DNA from: Thermotoga sp.
GTDB taxonomy: Bacteria > Thermotogota > Thermotogae > B3-G13
Direction of reading: 5' to 3'
DNA: 7,443 nt
NCBI GenBank assembly: GCA_003641555.1
Contig: QNAT01000054.1
Span: 1-7,443 of the forward strand
The position numbers and the translations under genes were made by a program. The notes beneath the pieces are model-generated. The model did not search any database, had not been told where the DNA came from, and worked only from the letters and a program-made list of their open reading frames with translations. Positions 1 through 6,616 of the stretch are shown here, piece by piece. The first letter of the stretch is position 1; each line of letters begins with the position of its first letter.

Positions 1-317
1 AAGATGTATTTTCTCGACCCATCTTCAAAATAGGCGACAAATGCGACTGCGGTAGCTTTATCGTTGACTACGAGAACGTTCTCGCAGTTAACACCATCTC
101 TTTTCAAACGCTCGAGTACATTTCTTCCAAAGCCATCATTGCCCACACCCCCTATTATGCCGGCTTTGTGACCAAGTTTAGCAACGGTATCTATGAAGAT
201 CGCCGGTGCCCCACTTGGCAGCGGACCTACAAATTCACCAGTTAAATGAAAAGGCATTTCTGTCCCTGGACGCATTATTTCTACGAGTATTTCACCCATC
301 GTCCAAATACTTCCCAT
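1..317 (-). CDS. PfkB-family carbohydrate kinase, N-terminal part (cut by window edge)
   Basis: The first 105 codons of a ribokinase/PfkB-family sugar kinase, which would transfer phosphate from ATP to a sugar or keto-sugar in the cytoplasm. The visible part opens with the family's first beta strand (MGEILVEIMRP). It continues with a substrate-loop region (SGAPAIFIDTVAKLG, near residues 40-54) in the place of the usual GG-x-x-x-N-x-A motif, and then the conserved glycine-rich GGVGNDGFG (about residues 60-68). The C-terminal ATP site and catalytic DTxGAGD lie outside the window, so the substrate class cannot be set; fructokinase, KDG kinase and related types remain open. The ATG at 317 is preceded by GGAGG at 330-326, 8 bases away. 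It starts 22 bases after the regulator's stop and is the last visible gene of the operon, so it probably phosphorylates the product of the dehydrogenases. Family is secure, substrate is not. Confidence 0.9.
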   Translation of the reverse strand, partial: MGSIWTMGEILVEIMRPGTEMPFHLTGEFVGPLPSGAPAIFIDTVAKLGHKAGIIGGVGNDGFGRNVLERLKRDGVNCENVLVVNDKATAVAFVAYFEDGSRKYI

Positions 318-339
318 CTTATAATCCTCCGCTTTTCGA

Positions 340-1299
340 TCAATTATTTTGATATTTCAACACCAGTTTAGCTGTATCCACATCGGTTATCAAAACATTT
401 ATTATCTTGCCTCTCAGGGCCCCAATTATCGCTTGTACTTTATTGAAACCCACTGCTACACCGATTCTAATTCTTGTCTTAAGGTAATCATTAAGAGATA
501 TATTCATTAATCTGTTATATATTTCTAGATCAACGAAATCACCATTCTCATCGTAAAAATGAGTCATTACATCACCAACAACATTTTTTTCAAGAATTTT
601 CTTCAAATATTTTCCATCAAGGATATTCTTTTGAAATAGAGGTGATTTTCTTATATAACAACCTATTCCTGAAATAACAATATCCAGATTCTTCCATGAA
701 TTCATTATTTCAGCAACATCTTTGGATAAAGCAATAGATTCGATCTTCGATATACTTTCGAAGACAAAAGGAGCAAATAGAAATTTAGCCTTTGCTCCGT
801 ATGCTTCAGCAAAGCATCTCACAAAGTTATTCGTGTGAAAGTACGGGGGTAACTGATTTGTACCACCTGTAAGTGGTATAAATACAGTCTCTTCCAGTTT
901 CCTGCTAGGCTTAAGGTTATTCGAAATTGCCTCTAAGGTGCTTCCCCAACCTACTCCAATCGCTGCATCATTTTGGAGAAACTTGTCCAATTTTTCTGCC
1001 ATAAGTGTCCAGCTGGTTGTCAGGTAATGATCATTAACACCGCGAAACGGCATAGAAACGATTTCTGCATCTTCTAATGAAAAGGTTTCTATTAGTTTGT
1101 TCTTAATTAGATTAATTTCAGTAGATTCTCCTCTGATCTTGATCTCAACAATTCCAATTTCACGGGCTTGCTTGAGGTAATGACTAACGAGAACCCTGTT
1201 TATGTGTAACTCATCTGCAATTTCTTGCTGTTTTTTCTCCTCAACGTAATACTTATGGGCTATCAAGTACAATTTTTGAAACAATTTCGAAGATACCAC
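340..1299 (-). CDS. SorC/DeoR-family sugar-sensing transcriptional regulator
   Basis: A 319-residue cytoplasmic DNA-binding regulator, normal length for the SorC family. Residues about 8-52 form a helix-turn-helix (QQEIADELHINRVLVSHYLK), the part that would bind DNA. The rest is the SorC sugar-phosphate-binding domain, with GVGWGSTL (115-122), PLTGGTNQLPPYFHTNNF (142-159), NLDIVISGIG (204-213), VGDVMTHFYDENG (241-253) and the typical C-terminal RGKIINVLITDVDTA (296-310). Family members usually sense a phosphorylated sugar intermediate and repress or activate the catabolic operon in which they lie. The start is GTG at 1299: AGAGGTG lies just upstream, and no in-frame ATG occurs before the upstream stop, which is the preceding dehydrogenase's own TGA, seven codons away in the same frame. 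Its place inside the operon implies autoregulation. The palindrome at 6463-6492 is its most likely target, by inference only. Confidence 0.93.
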   Translation of the reverse strand: MVSSKLFQKLYLIAHKYYVEEKKQQEIADELHINRVLVSHYLKQAREIGIVEIKIRGESTEINLIKNKLIETFSLEDAEIVSMPFRGVNDHYLTTSWTLMAEKLDKFLQNDAAIGVGWGSTLEAISNNLKPSRKLEETVFIPLTGGTNQLPPYFHTNNFVRCFAEAYGAKAKFLFAPFVFESISKIESIALSKDVAEIMNSWKNLDIVISGIGCYIRKSPLFQKNILDGKYLKKILEKNVVGDVMTHFYDENGDFVDLEIYNRLMNISLNDYLKTRIRIGVAVGFNKVQAIIGALRGKIINVLITDVDTAKLVLKYQNN

Positions 1300-1310
1300 T
1301 TTACACCTCT
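1300..1310 (-). promoter_or_regulatory. Ribosome-binding site for the GTG-started regulator
   Basis: On the minus strand AGAGGTG (1310-1304) sits four bases before the GTG, with the GAGG core six bases away. This supports GTG at 1299 as the start. It is weaker than the GGAGG sites of the flanking enzymes, which would fit lower production of a regulator. Confidence 0.6.
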
Positions 1311-1317
1311 TTATTTT

Positions 1318-2346
1318 TCAATCAACAAAATCTCCAACTCTTATGAGCGTTTTTATACATTTCGCTTTATTCGATAGTGTATATTCAAAGGCTTCTGGCA
1401 GTTCATCGAAAGCATAAACGCCTGTTACGATCTTATCAAAATCAACCATGCCTTTCTCAAGCAAATCCATTGCTACAAGGAAATCCTCTTTCACGTACAT
1501 AAGAGAACCAGTTATTTTCAGTTCTCTATCCTGCACATAGATCATTTTAACATTTGAGATCGCCGGCGGAACACCTACGAGTAGAATTTCTGTGCCTTTT
1601 CTCGCACTTTCTATTGCCGTATTCATCGTCGCATCAGTTCCAACACATTCGAAGATCAGATCTGGTCCCTCGAAAGTAAACATATCTTTTCTAAACTCTT
1701 CGGGCTTTATCGTAATCGCTCCTGGTATCAAATCCCTGGCGAATCTGAGTCTTTCATCGATAAGATCTATGATCACGAGCTTCTTTGCACCAGAGAAATG
1801 CAAGAATATCGCTGTGAACAATCCGATAGGCCCTGCCCCGATCACAAGAACCTCATTACCCGGTTTAAACGAAGACCTTCTTACACCATGCACCCCAACT
1901 GCGAAAGGTTCGGTTAACGTAGCCAACTTCATAGAGAATTCCCCAAGCGTATAGACTTTTTGTGCAGGGACGGAAACGAAATGCTGGAAAGCTCCATCAT
2001 GCCCAACGCATCCTATGACTTTCAATTCGTTACATATATTATATCTTCCATGCGTACAATTGTAACAGGTACCACAACTAATAGAAGGTTCCACAACGAC
2101 ATTATCTCCGATCTTCAAATCTTTCACTTCATCCCCAATTTTAGTGATTCTTCCTGTAAATTCATGACCGAGTATCTTGCCAGGAGATACCAATGGATGT
2201 TCTCCAGTATATGCATGCAAATCTGAACCACAAATACCAACATACCCTACCTCAATAACTACCTCTTCTGGCAGTGGCTCTGGAACAGGATTATCAACTC
2301 TCTTAAAGGTTCTTAGGTCCTCGAAATACCAACCTTCGTTTTTCAT
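1318..2346 (-). CDS. Zinc-dependent medium-chain dehydrogenase (sorbitol/threonine dehydrogenase-like), copy A
   Basis: A 342-residue NAD(P)-dependent polyol or secondary-alcohol dehydrogenase of the medium-chain (MDR) superfamily, full length for the family. Catalytic zinc ligands are visible as C39 (GICGSDLH), H61-E62 (LGHEFTG) and E146 (TEP). The structural zinc lobe has all four cysteines, C91, C94, C97 and C105. The Rossmann fold carries GAGPIG (170-175), and D194 at the end of the second strand (VIIDLIDERLRFA) suggests NAD rather than NADP. The expected reaction is oxidation of a ring or chain hydroxyl to a ketone. ATG at 2346 has GAGGAGG seven bases upstream. It follows the other dehydrogenase by 15 bases and precedes the regulator by 18. 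MDR members of this kind include sorbitol, xylitol, L-threonine and galactitol-phosphate dehydrogenases; the sequence alone does not separate these. Confidence 0.93.
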   Translation of the reverse strand: MKNEGWYFEDLRTFKRVDNPVPEPLPEEVVIEVGYVGICGSDLHAYTGEHPLVSPGKILGHEFTGRITKIGDEVKDLKIGDNVVVEPSISCGTCYNCTHGRYNICNELKVIGCVGHDGAFQHFVSVPAQKVYTLGEFSMKLATLTEPFAVGVHGVRRSSFKPGNEVLVIGAGPIGLFTAIFLHFSGAKKLVIIDLIDERLRFARDLIPGAITIKPEEFRKDMFTFEGPDLIFECVGTDATMNTAIESARKGTEILLVGVPPAISNVKMIYVQDRELKITGSLMYVKEDFLVAMDLLEKGMVDFDKIVTGVYAFDELPEAFEYTLSNKAKCIKTLIRVGDFVD

Positions 2347-2361
2347 ATCTATTCCTCCTCC

Positions 2362-3351
2362 TCAAAATTTGATCATGGCTTTTAGAAATCTCTTTGTGCT
2401 TATCTTCCCATCTAATATTTCTGCAGCTTCTTCTAAAGTAATGCTCTTACTGACTATACCTCTAAACCGATCCTCATGCGCTCTCAAGATTTCCAGGGCT
2501 CGAGACATAGTAAATGGATTAACGAAGCTTCCCAGTATGCTCAATTCTTTACGATAGACTTCATAAAGTGGAAGATTTGCAAGTGTATCTTCATCGGCCA
2601 CCCCAAACTGAATGAGCCTTCCACCAGGTTTCAGAAGCATAACTCCCTTTTCAAATGCCTTTGGATTTCCACTTGCCTCGAAGACAACATCATAAGCATT
2701 ATCTTTGACAACATCTGAAATACTTTCAACACCAGCTGCTTTGGCAGCTGTGATCCTTTCTCTGCTTATCTCTATCATATCGGCGTTACTAACACCTCTC
2801 ACATCATGCAGGCTTTTGTACATCAATGTTCCAATGGGCCCAGCCCCGAAGATAAGTACCCGTTCATCGGGAATCACTTTTGCTCTATCGAGTCCATGGA
2901 GTACGCATGACATTGGCTCACCGAGTACCGCCACTTCGCTGCTCATCTCTGAAGGAACTCTATAACATTGCTTCATATTTACATTAACGTATTCTGCATA
3001 GGCTCCATCTTTGTTTACTCCCTGATTGATCATATTTTCGCACTGATTGATCATCCCTTTTCTACAAGCCTCACAATAAAAACAGGAAAGATTTGGATCG
3101 ATAACAACTCGCTCACCTATTTTAAACTTCTTTTTTGCCTCTTCTCCCAGATCAACCACAGTTCCCACGAATTCGTGTCCAGGTATAACTGGATATCTCG
3201 CAAATTCGAGTCCGTGGAATATATGAATATCCGTTCCACAAATACCACATGCCTCTACCTTAACGATCACTTCTCCTACATCTTCTACAACAGGTTTCGG
3301 AACATTTGTTACTCTGAGCGAACCTGGTTTTTCAATAACAAGCGCTTTCAT
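2362..3351 (-). CDS. Zinc-dependent medium-chain dehydrogenase (sorbitol dehydrogenase-like), copy B
   Basis: A second, clearly different MDR dehydrogenase of 329 residues, slightly shorter than the usual 340-350. Catalytic zinc ligands are C38 (GICGTDIH), H59-E60 (PGHEFVG) and E145 (GEP). Structural zinc cysteines are C90, C93, C96 and C104. The nucleotide-binding loop is GAGPIG (169-174), and the acidic E194 (ADMIEISRER) at the end of the second strand points to NAD. It therefore has all the parts of an active oxidoreductase. ATG at 3351 has AGGAGG nine bases upstream, overlapping the region just after the permease stop (20-base gap). Being first of the two dehydrogenases after the transporter, it may act on the imported compound directly, with the downstream copy handling a second position or a second isomer; that order is inference. 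Confidence 0.93.
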   Translation of the reverse strand: MKALVIEKPGSLRVTNVPKPVVEDVGEVIVKVEACGICGTDIHIFHGLEFARYPVIPGHEFVGTVVDLGEEAKKKFKIGERVVIDPNLSCFYCEACRKGMINQCENMINQGVNKDGAYAEYVNVNMKQCYRVPSEMSSEVAVLGEPMSCVLHGLDRAKVIPDERVLIFGAGPIGTLMYKSLHDVRGVSNADMIEISRERITAAKAAGVESISDVVKDNAYDVVFEASGNPKAFEKGVMLLKPGGRLIQFGVADEDTLANLPLYEVYRKELSILGSFVNPFTMSRALEILRAHEDRFRGIVSKSITLEEAAEILDGKISTKRFLKAMIKF

Positions 3352-3371
3352 AACAATATACCTCCTTTACA

Positions 3372-4187
3372 TTATTTTCCCGCATAAAGTCCCTGGAATC
3401 CTTTTATCAAAAGATTCCTCGCAAAGATCGCAAATACAAGCGCAGGTATAACCGAAAGCACACCCATAGCGGCCATTTCACCCCATCTGACTTCCAGGCC
3501 TGTGGTTGCCATAGATGTAATTACAACCGGAAACGTTGAGTGAATCGAACTCAAAACAAAGGCGAAAAACATATCATTCCATACAAATATAAATGAGAGT
3601 ATAGCAGATACGATTATTCCCGGTATTGCATTTGGTAGGGCTATAAATAGAAAAGTTTTATAAATTCCACAACCGTCTATTCGTGCGGATTCTTCTATCT
3701 CTTGTGGTATCTGGTTGAAAAATCCCACCATCAACCAGATTACCAATGGCAGCGAAACTGCCAGGTATGTTACTATCAAAGAGAAATACGTATCATAGAG
3801 ATTCAATCTGGTCCAGATTATGTACATGGGGAGAATGACAGCAATTGGAGGCATCATTCTCACAGTTAAAGTCCAATTTCTCAGTCCTTCTCTACCCTTA
3901 AACCTGAATCTTGATATTGCGTATGCAGCAAGAGAACCTAAAATAAGGGATAATGTAACGCTTCCAATCGTTACGATTAAACTATTAGTAATGCTATCTG
4001 TAACCTGTGAGAAAGAAAAAATCCACTTGAAATTAGAAAGTGTTGGTCGAAAAAGAAACTTCGGGCGCGCCGTTACTATATCTATTCTTTCTTTAAATGC
4101 CGTTGTAAATAACCAGTAGATCGGCAGGTAAAGAATAATGAAATAGAATATAATTATAATTATAAACGGTATTTTTTTCTTCCTCAT
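3372..4187 (-). CDS. Carbohydrate ABC transporter permease, MalG type
   Basis: A 271-residue inner-membrane permease of the CUT1 sugar ABC family, one of two pore-forming subunits. Six hydrophobic segments are visible, around residues 6-30, 70-93, 108-128, 135-158, 187-208 and 237-262. The cytoplasmic EAA loop that docks the ATPase reads ESARIDGCG from residue 166, with the conserved D171-G172 and an ending FIALP (181-185). The C-terminus GFQGLYAGK is of the MalG type (commonly G-A-V-K-G). Its ATG overlaps the stop of the MalF-type gene as ATGA, so the two are translationally coupled; it also has AAGGAGGA about ten bases upstream. The partner ATPase is not in the window. Confidence 0.94.
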   Translation of the reverse strand: MRKKKIPFIIIIIFYFIILYLPIYWLFTTAFKERIDIVTARPKFLFRPTLSNFKWIFSFSQVTDSITNSLIVTIGSVTLSLILGSLAAYAISRFRFKGREGLRNWTLTVRMMPPIAVILPMYIIWTRLNLYDTYFSLIVTYLAVSLPLVIWLMVGFFNQIPQEIEESARIDGCGIYKTFLFIALPNAIPGIIVSAILSFIFVWNDMFFAFVLSSIHSTFPVVITSMATTGLEVRWGEMAAMGVLSVIPALVFAIFARNLLIKGFQGLYAGK

Positions 4188-5068
4188 GCGGTTATATCCT
4201 CCTTGTAAAGGTATTTCGTGATCACATTTGAAATAATTATAGTAATTATCAATAGAATAATCGAAGCTGCAGATGCATAAGAAAGTCTACCTCCCTGGGA
4301 AATTCCTATAAGATAGGCAAATATATCAACTGTCTCAGTAGCGATTCCAGGTCCTCCACTCGTCATAACATAAATTGTATCGAACGTTCTGAGAGCATCT
4401 ATCACTCTGAATATCACTGCCACGAAGAATATCGGGCGTAGCATCGGTACCGCTAAATACCAAAACTTTTGAAACTCATTAGCTCTATCTATTGTTGCTG
4501 CTTCAAAGGGTTCTTCTGGAAGTGCTTCCAATGAAGATAACAAAATAAGGATCATAAAGGGTGTCCATTGCCAGATATCAACGAGTACGATAGAAATAAG
4601 AGCAGTGGTGGGATTTGAAAGAAAGGCGAACGGCTGCATACCAATTAGAGAACGAAAATAATTAACGAGGCCAAAAAGAGGATTGTATAAGAATTTCCAG
4701 AGAAGACCGCTCGTAACCTTTGGGATCATCATTGGGAACGCAATAAGCAGCATTATTAGATTTCTCATTCTCCTTCTTTTAAACGTACTGTAAAAGATAT
4801 ATGACATAGGAAGAGCGATAATGAACTCGATCCCAACGGCTACTCCAACGAAGATCCCCGTATTCCTAAAGGCATTTAATGCCCTTCTGTCGGTGAAAAG
4901 ATTTATGTAGTTTTCTAAACCAACGAAATGAGGTTTAGAACTATACATCACGTTGAGATTTATCAAACTCATGAATATAGCAAAAGCAAAAGGTACAAGT
5001 GCTATGAAGAACATAACCAAGAAGCCAGGTGTAAGAAATAAGAATAAAGCTCCTCGCTGCTTTTTCAT
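4184..5068 (-). CDS. Carbohydrate ABC transporter permease, MalF type
   Basis: A 294-residue inner-membrane permease, the partner of the MalG-type subunit. Hydrophobic segments lie near 8-35, 70-93, 104-127, 155-180, 210-226 and 262-287, giving about six spans; the large extra periplasmic domain of Escherichia coli MalF is absent, as in most CUT1 systems. The EAA loop starts at E189-A190-A191 and ends YLAVP. Its usually conserved glycine is R195 (TIDRANEF), encoded by AGA. The motif TSGGPGIATET (236-246) is typical of this subunit. ATG at 5068 has a modest AAGGGAA about seven bases upstream, weaker than its neighbours. A 40-base AT-rich gap separates it from the binding-protein gene; I see no strong hairpin there. 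Confidence 0.94.
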   Translation of the reverse strand: MKKQRGALFLFLTPGFLVMFFIALVPFAFAIFMSLINLNVMYSSKPHFVGLENYINLFTDRRALNAFRNTGIFVGVAVGIEFIIALPMSYIFYSTFKRRRMRNLIMLLIAFPMMIPKVTSGLLWKFLYNPLFGLVNYFRSLIGMQPFAFLSNPTTALISIVLVDIWQWTPFMILILLSSLEALPEEPFEAATIDRANEFQKFWYLAVPMLRPIFFVAVIFRVIDALRTFDTIYVMTSGGPGIATETVDIFAYLIGISQGGRLSYASAASIILLIITIIISNVITKYLYKEDITA

Positions 5069-5108
5069 GGTAATTCCCTTTCTAATATATATAATTTACT
5101 TTTAAGAC

Positions 5109-6410
5109 TTACTTCAACTTTCCGGATTCTCTCATAATCCTTTCGGTCCCTTTTGCTGCCCAATCAAGTGCTTCCTTTGCTGACTTCTGGCCAGAGATCA
5201 CCTCTTCGATGGCTATACCAAGAAGGTTACCAAATTCTCTCCACTCTGGAATGAGGGGTCTAAATTGTGGCATGGCTACTTCGTAACTCTTAACTGTAGA
5301 AGATCTCCATCCCGGGTAACTTACATTGTCAAATCTTGCTATAAACGCAGGATTATTGAAAACCGATCTCCTGGCTGAACTCACGACCCCCAGTTGTAAT
5401 GCGCTGTCAAGCTGGATATCATATGATGTTGCCCACTGCACGAATTCAGCTGACGCAAGCTTCTCTCTTTCTGTCTTTGCCCCAATTGCGCTAACACCTA
5501 ATCCCATTGAATATATTCCTGGGAATCTACCGGCAGGACCGGCAGGAATAAGTGCATAGCCGATCTTACCAACTATCTTCGATTTGGCAGGATTTTCGAT
5601 CCTCGTCATGAAGTTATTGGCATCTATTATCATAGCAGTTATACCAGAAGTAAAAGCGGATTGAACATCATCCCAACTGTAGGAAGATACTCCAGGAGGA
5701 CCATATTTTCTTAAAAGATCAGCATAGTATTCTGTTGCCTTAACGCCAACTTCATTATTGAAGATCGGATGCCAATCTTTATCGAAGAACTTTCCACCAA
5801 AGCCTCTGAAGAAACTTGCCCAGGTGTAGACGTTCATACCGTCGCCTCGAAGTCCTCTCATGGCAATCCCGTAAAGTTTGGGGGGATTGTACAGCTGTGC
5901 AGCAACTTTTTCCAGTTCATCAAATGTCTGAGGGACATTGATACCTCTTTCTTTAAAGATATCCTTTCTGTACATAAGATGGGTTATCTCAGAGTAAACA
6001 GGTAGACCGTAAAGTTTTCCGTTATGTCTGAATAGATCGAGTACCTTGGTCATGAAATCCTCTGTATCATATTCTGGTTTTAGTAAATCATCCAAAGGAA
6101 CAAGCCATCCTTTTCCAGCAAATTCACTGACATATACACAGTCGAGAGCAATTACGTCGTATGCTCCCTGCCCACTGACCAGATCCATAACCTCTTTTTC
6201 TCTTAATTGTAATTCAGGGTATAGAACATAGTGAACTTTGATTCCTGTTTGTCTTGTAAACTCAGATGTGTGACTGATTATGAAATCTGTTTCGGGTAAC
6301 GATCTGATCGCTACGTAAATATTTGTTCCTTTCAGATCAACAGTTCCCATTGCAACTGTGGCAGTCATCAGGATCATCACTAAGATTACAGTAAAAAGGG
6401 TCTTTCTCAT
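5109..6410 (-). CDS. Extracellular solute-binding protein of a sugar ABC transporter
   Basis: A 433-residue family-1 (CUT1) periplasmic or cell-surface binding protein that captures the substrate and hands it to the two permeases. It starts with a signal peptide: R2-K3, a hydrophobic core from about 5 to 19, and a likely type I cleavage after A20-M21-G22. There is no lipobox cysteine, so it should be soluble and not a lipoprotein. Family marks include YDVIALD (84-90), GWLVPLDDLL (101-110), GKLYGLP (131-137), MYRKDIFKERG (146-156), the GGKFFD segment (205-210) and the C-terminal helix ISGQKSAKEALDWAAKG (405-421). ATG at 6410 has GGAGG at 6425-6421, ten bases away. It is the first gene after the operon promoter, as expected for the most abundant component. 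The ligand cannot be told from sequence; the operon suggests a sugar or polyol. Confidence 0.94.
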   Translation of the reverse strand: MRKTLFTVILVMILMTATVAMGTVDLKGTNIYVAIRSLPETDFIISHTSEFTRQTGIKVHYVLYPELQLREKEVMDLVSGQGAYDVIALDCVYVSEFAGKGWLVPLDDLLKPEYDTEDFMTKVLDLFRHNGKLYGLPVYSEITHLMYRKDIFKERGINVPQTFDELEKVAAQLYNPPKLYGIAMRGLRGDGMNVYTWASFFRGFGGKFFDKDWHPIFNNEVGVKATEYYADLLRKYGPPGVSSYSWDDVQSAFTSGITAMIIDANNFMTRIENPAKSKIVGKIGYALIPAGPAGRFPGIYSMGLGVSAIGAKTEREKLASAEFVQWATSYDIQLDSALQLGVVSSARRSVFNNPAFIARFDNVSYPGWRSSTVKSYEVAMPQFRPLIPEWREFGNLLGIAIEEVISGQKSAKEALDWAAKGTERIMRESGKLK

Positions 6411-6440
6411 AACTTATCCACCTCCATATTTATTTTACTT

Positions 6441-6456
6441 TCCTCAGCAGCGAGGA
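6441..6456 (-). promoter_or_regulatory. Small hairpin in the operon leader
   Basis: In the roughly 70-base predicted 5' leader, TCCTC and GAGGA are complementary with a six-base loop (GCTGCT). The stem is only five pairs. The 3' arm GAGGA resembles a ribosome site, but the real one for the binding protein is farther on at 6425-6421. It may be a leader structure or chance. Confidence 0.35.
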
Positions 6457-6462
6457 GCCCAG

Positions 6463-6492
6463 TAATTACATTTGTAATTACAAATGTAATTA
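6463..6492. promoter_or_regulatory. Perfect 30-bp palindrome, candidate operator
   Basis: The left half TAATTACATTTGTAA is followed exactly by its reverse complement. TAATTACA begins at 6463 and again at 6475, and TAATTA at 6487, so half-sites recur every 12 bp. The inner core TTGTAATTACAA is itself a palindrome. It overlaps four bases of the -10 box (6489-6494) and covers the predicted start near 6482, so a bound protein should block transcription. No second copy was seen in the window. The SorC-type regulator in the same operon is the leading candidate; a GntR- or LacI-type protein from elsewhere could also use such a site. Confidence 0.8.
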
Positions 6493-6517
6493 TATGATCT
6501 TCGATCAAAAAAGTCAA
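6489..6517 (-). promoter_or_regulatory. Sigma-A promoter of the transport/catabolic operon
   Basis: On the minus strand the -35 is TTGACT (6517-6512) and the -10 is TATAAT (6494-6489), separated by exactly 17 bases. This is one mismatch from the full consensus. It lies 79 bases upstream of the binding-protein ATG, predicting a start near 6482 and a leader of about 70 bases. A strong promoter overlapped by an operator fits tight repression with high induced output. Confidence 0.85.
6495..6507. repeat. Short inverted repeat inside the promoter spacer
   Basis: TGATC-TTC-GATCA, five-base arms with a three-base spacer, fills most of the space between the -10 and -35 boxes of the operon promoter. 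A further GATCA occurs at 6524-6528. It may be part of a second regulator site or chance. Confidence 0.4.
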
Positions 6518-6561
6518 GGGCTGGATCATCTCAATAAAAAGCAGTCCAAATAGAAACGTTG

Positions 6562-6567
6562 TATAAT
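6562..6567 (+). promoter_or_regulatory. Possible -10 box for the HAD-hydrolase gene
   Basis: TATAAT lies 50 bases before the ATG of the plus-strand gene. At 16-18 bases upstream there is no recognisable -35 (the bases there read like AAGCAG). The promoter would be weak or need an activator. There is no copy of the large palindrome near it. Confidence 0.4.
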
Positions 6568-6616
6568 AATAATTTGAGAAAGCGAAAAAAGAAATGATTA
6601 AATTCAGGAGGACACT

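Larger units (their letters stand above)
1..6482 (-). other. Predicted single transcription unit (transporter - dehydrogenases - regulator - kinase)
   Basis: Seven minus-strand genes in a row with gaps of 40, -4, 20, 15, 18 and 22 bases and no recognisable terminator between them. The only convincing promoter on this strand is at 6489-6517, giving a start point near 6482. The unit continues past the left edge of the window. Confidence 0.8.

Noticed and set aside
1592..2557. Plus-strand open frames opposite the first dehydrogenase (1592-1954, 1960-2226, 2177-2557)
   Set aside because: They lie antisense to a gene with complete catalytic motifs, have no good ribosome sites and show no recognisable domain.
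2968..3387. 139-codon plus-strand frame opposite the second dehydrogenase
   Set aside because: Antisense to a conserved enzyme, low-complexity residue use and no family features; a mirror of the real coding frame.
3820..4119. 99-codon plus-strand frame opposite the MalG-type permease
   Set aside because: Antisense shadow of a clear membrane permease; no start signal.
5069..5108. Possible processing hairpin or terminator between the binding protein and the MalF-type permease
   Set aside because: Only weak AT-only self-complementarity around the TATATATA run; no GC-rich stem or T-tract.
5326..6231. Short plus-strand frames opposite the binding protein
   Set aside because: Antisense to a gene with signal peptide and family motifs; no ribosome sites or recognisable products.
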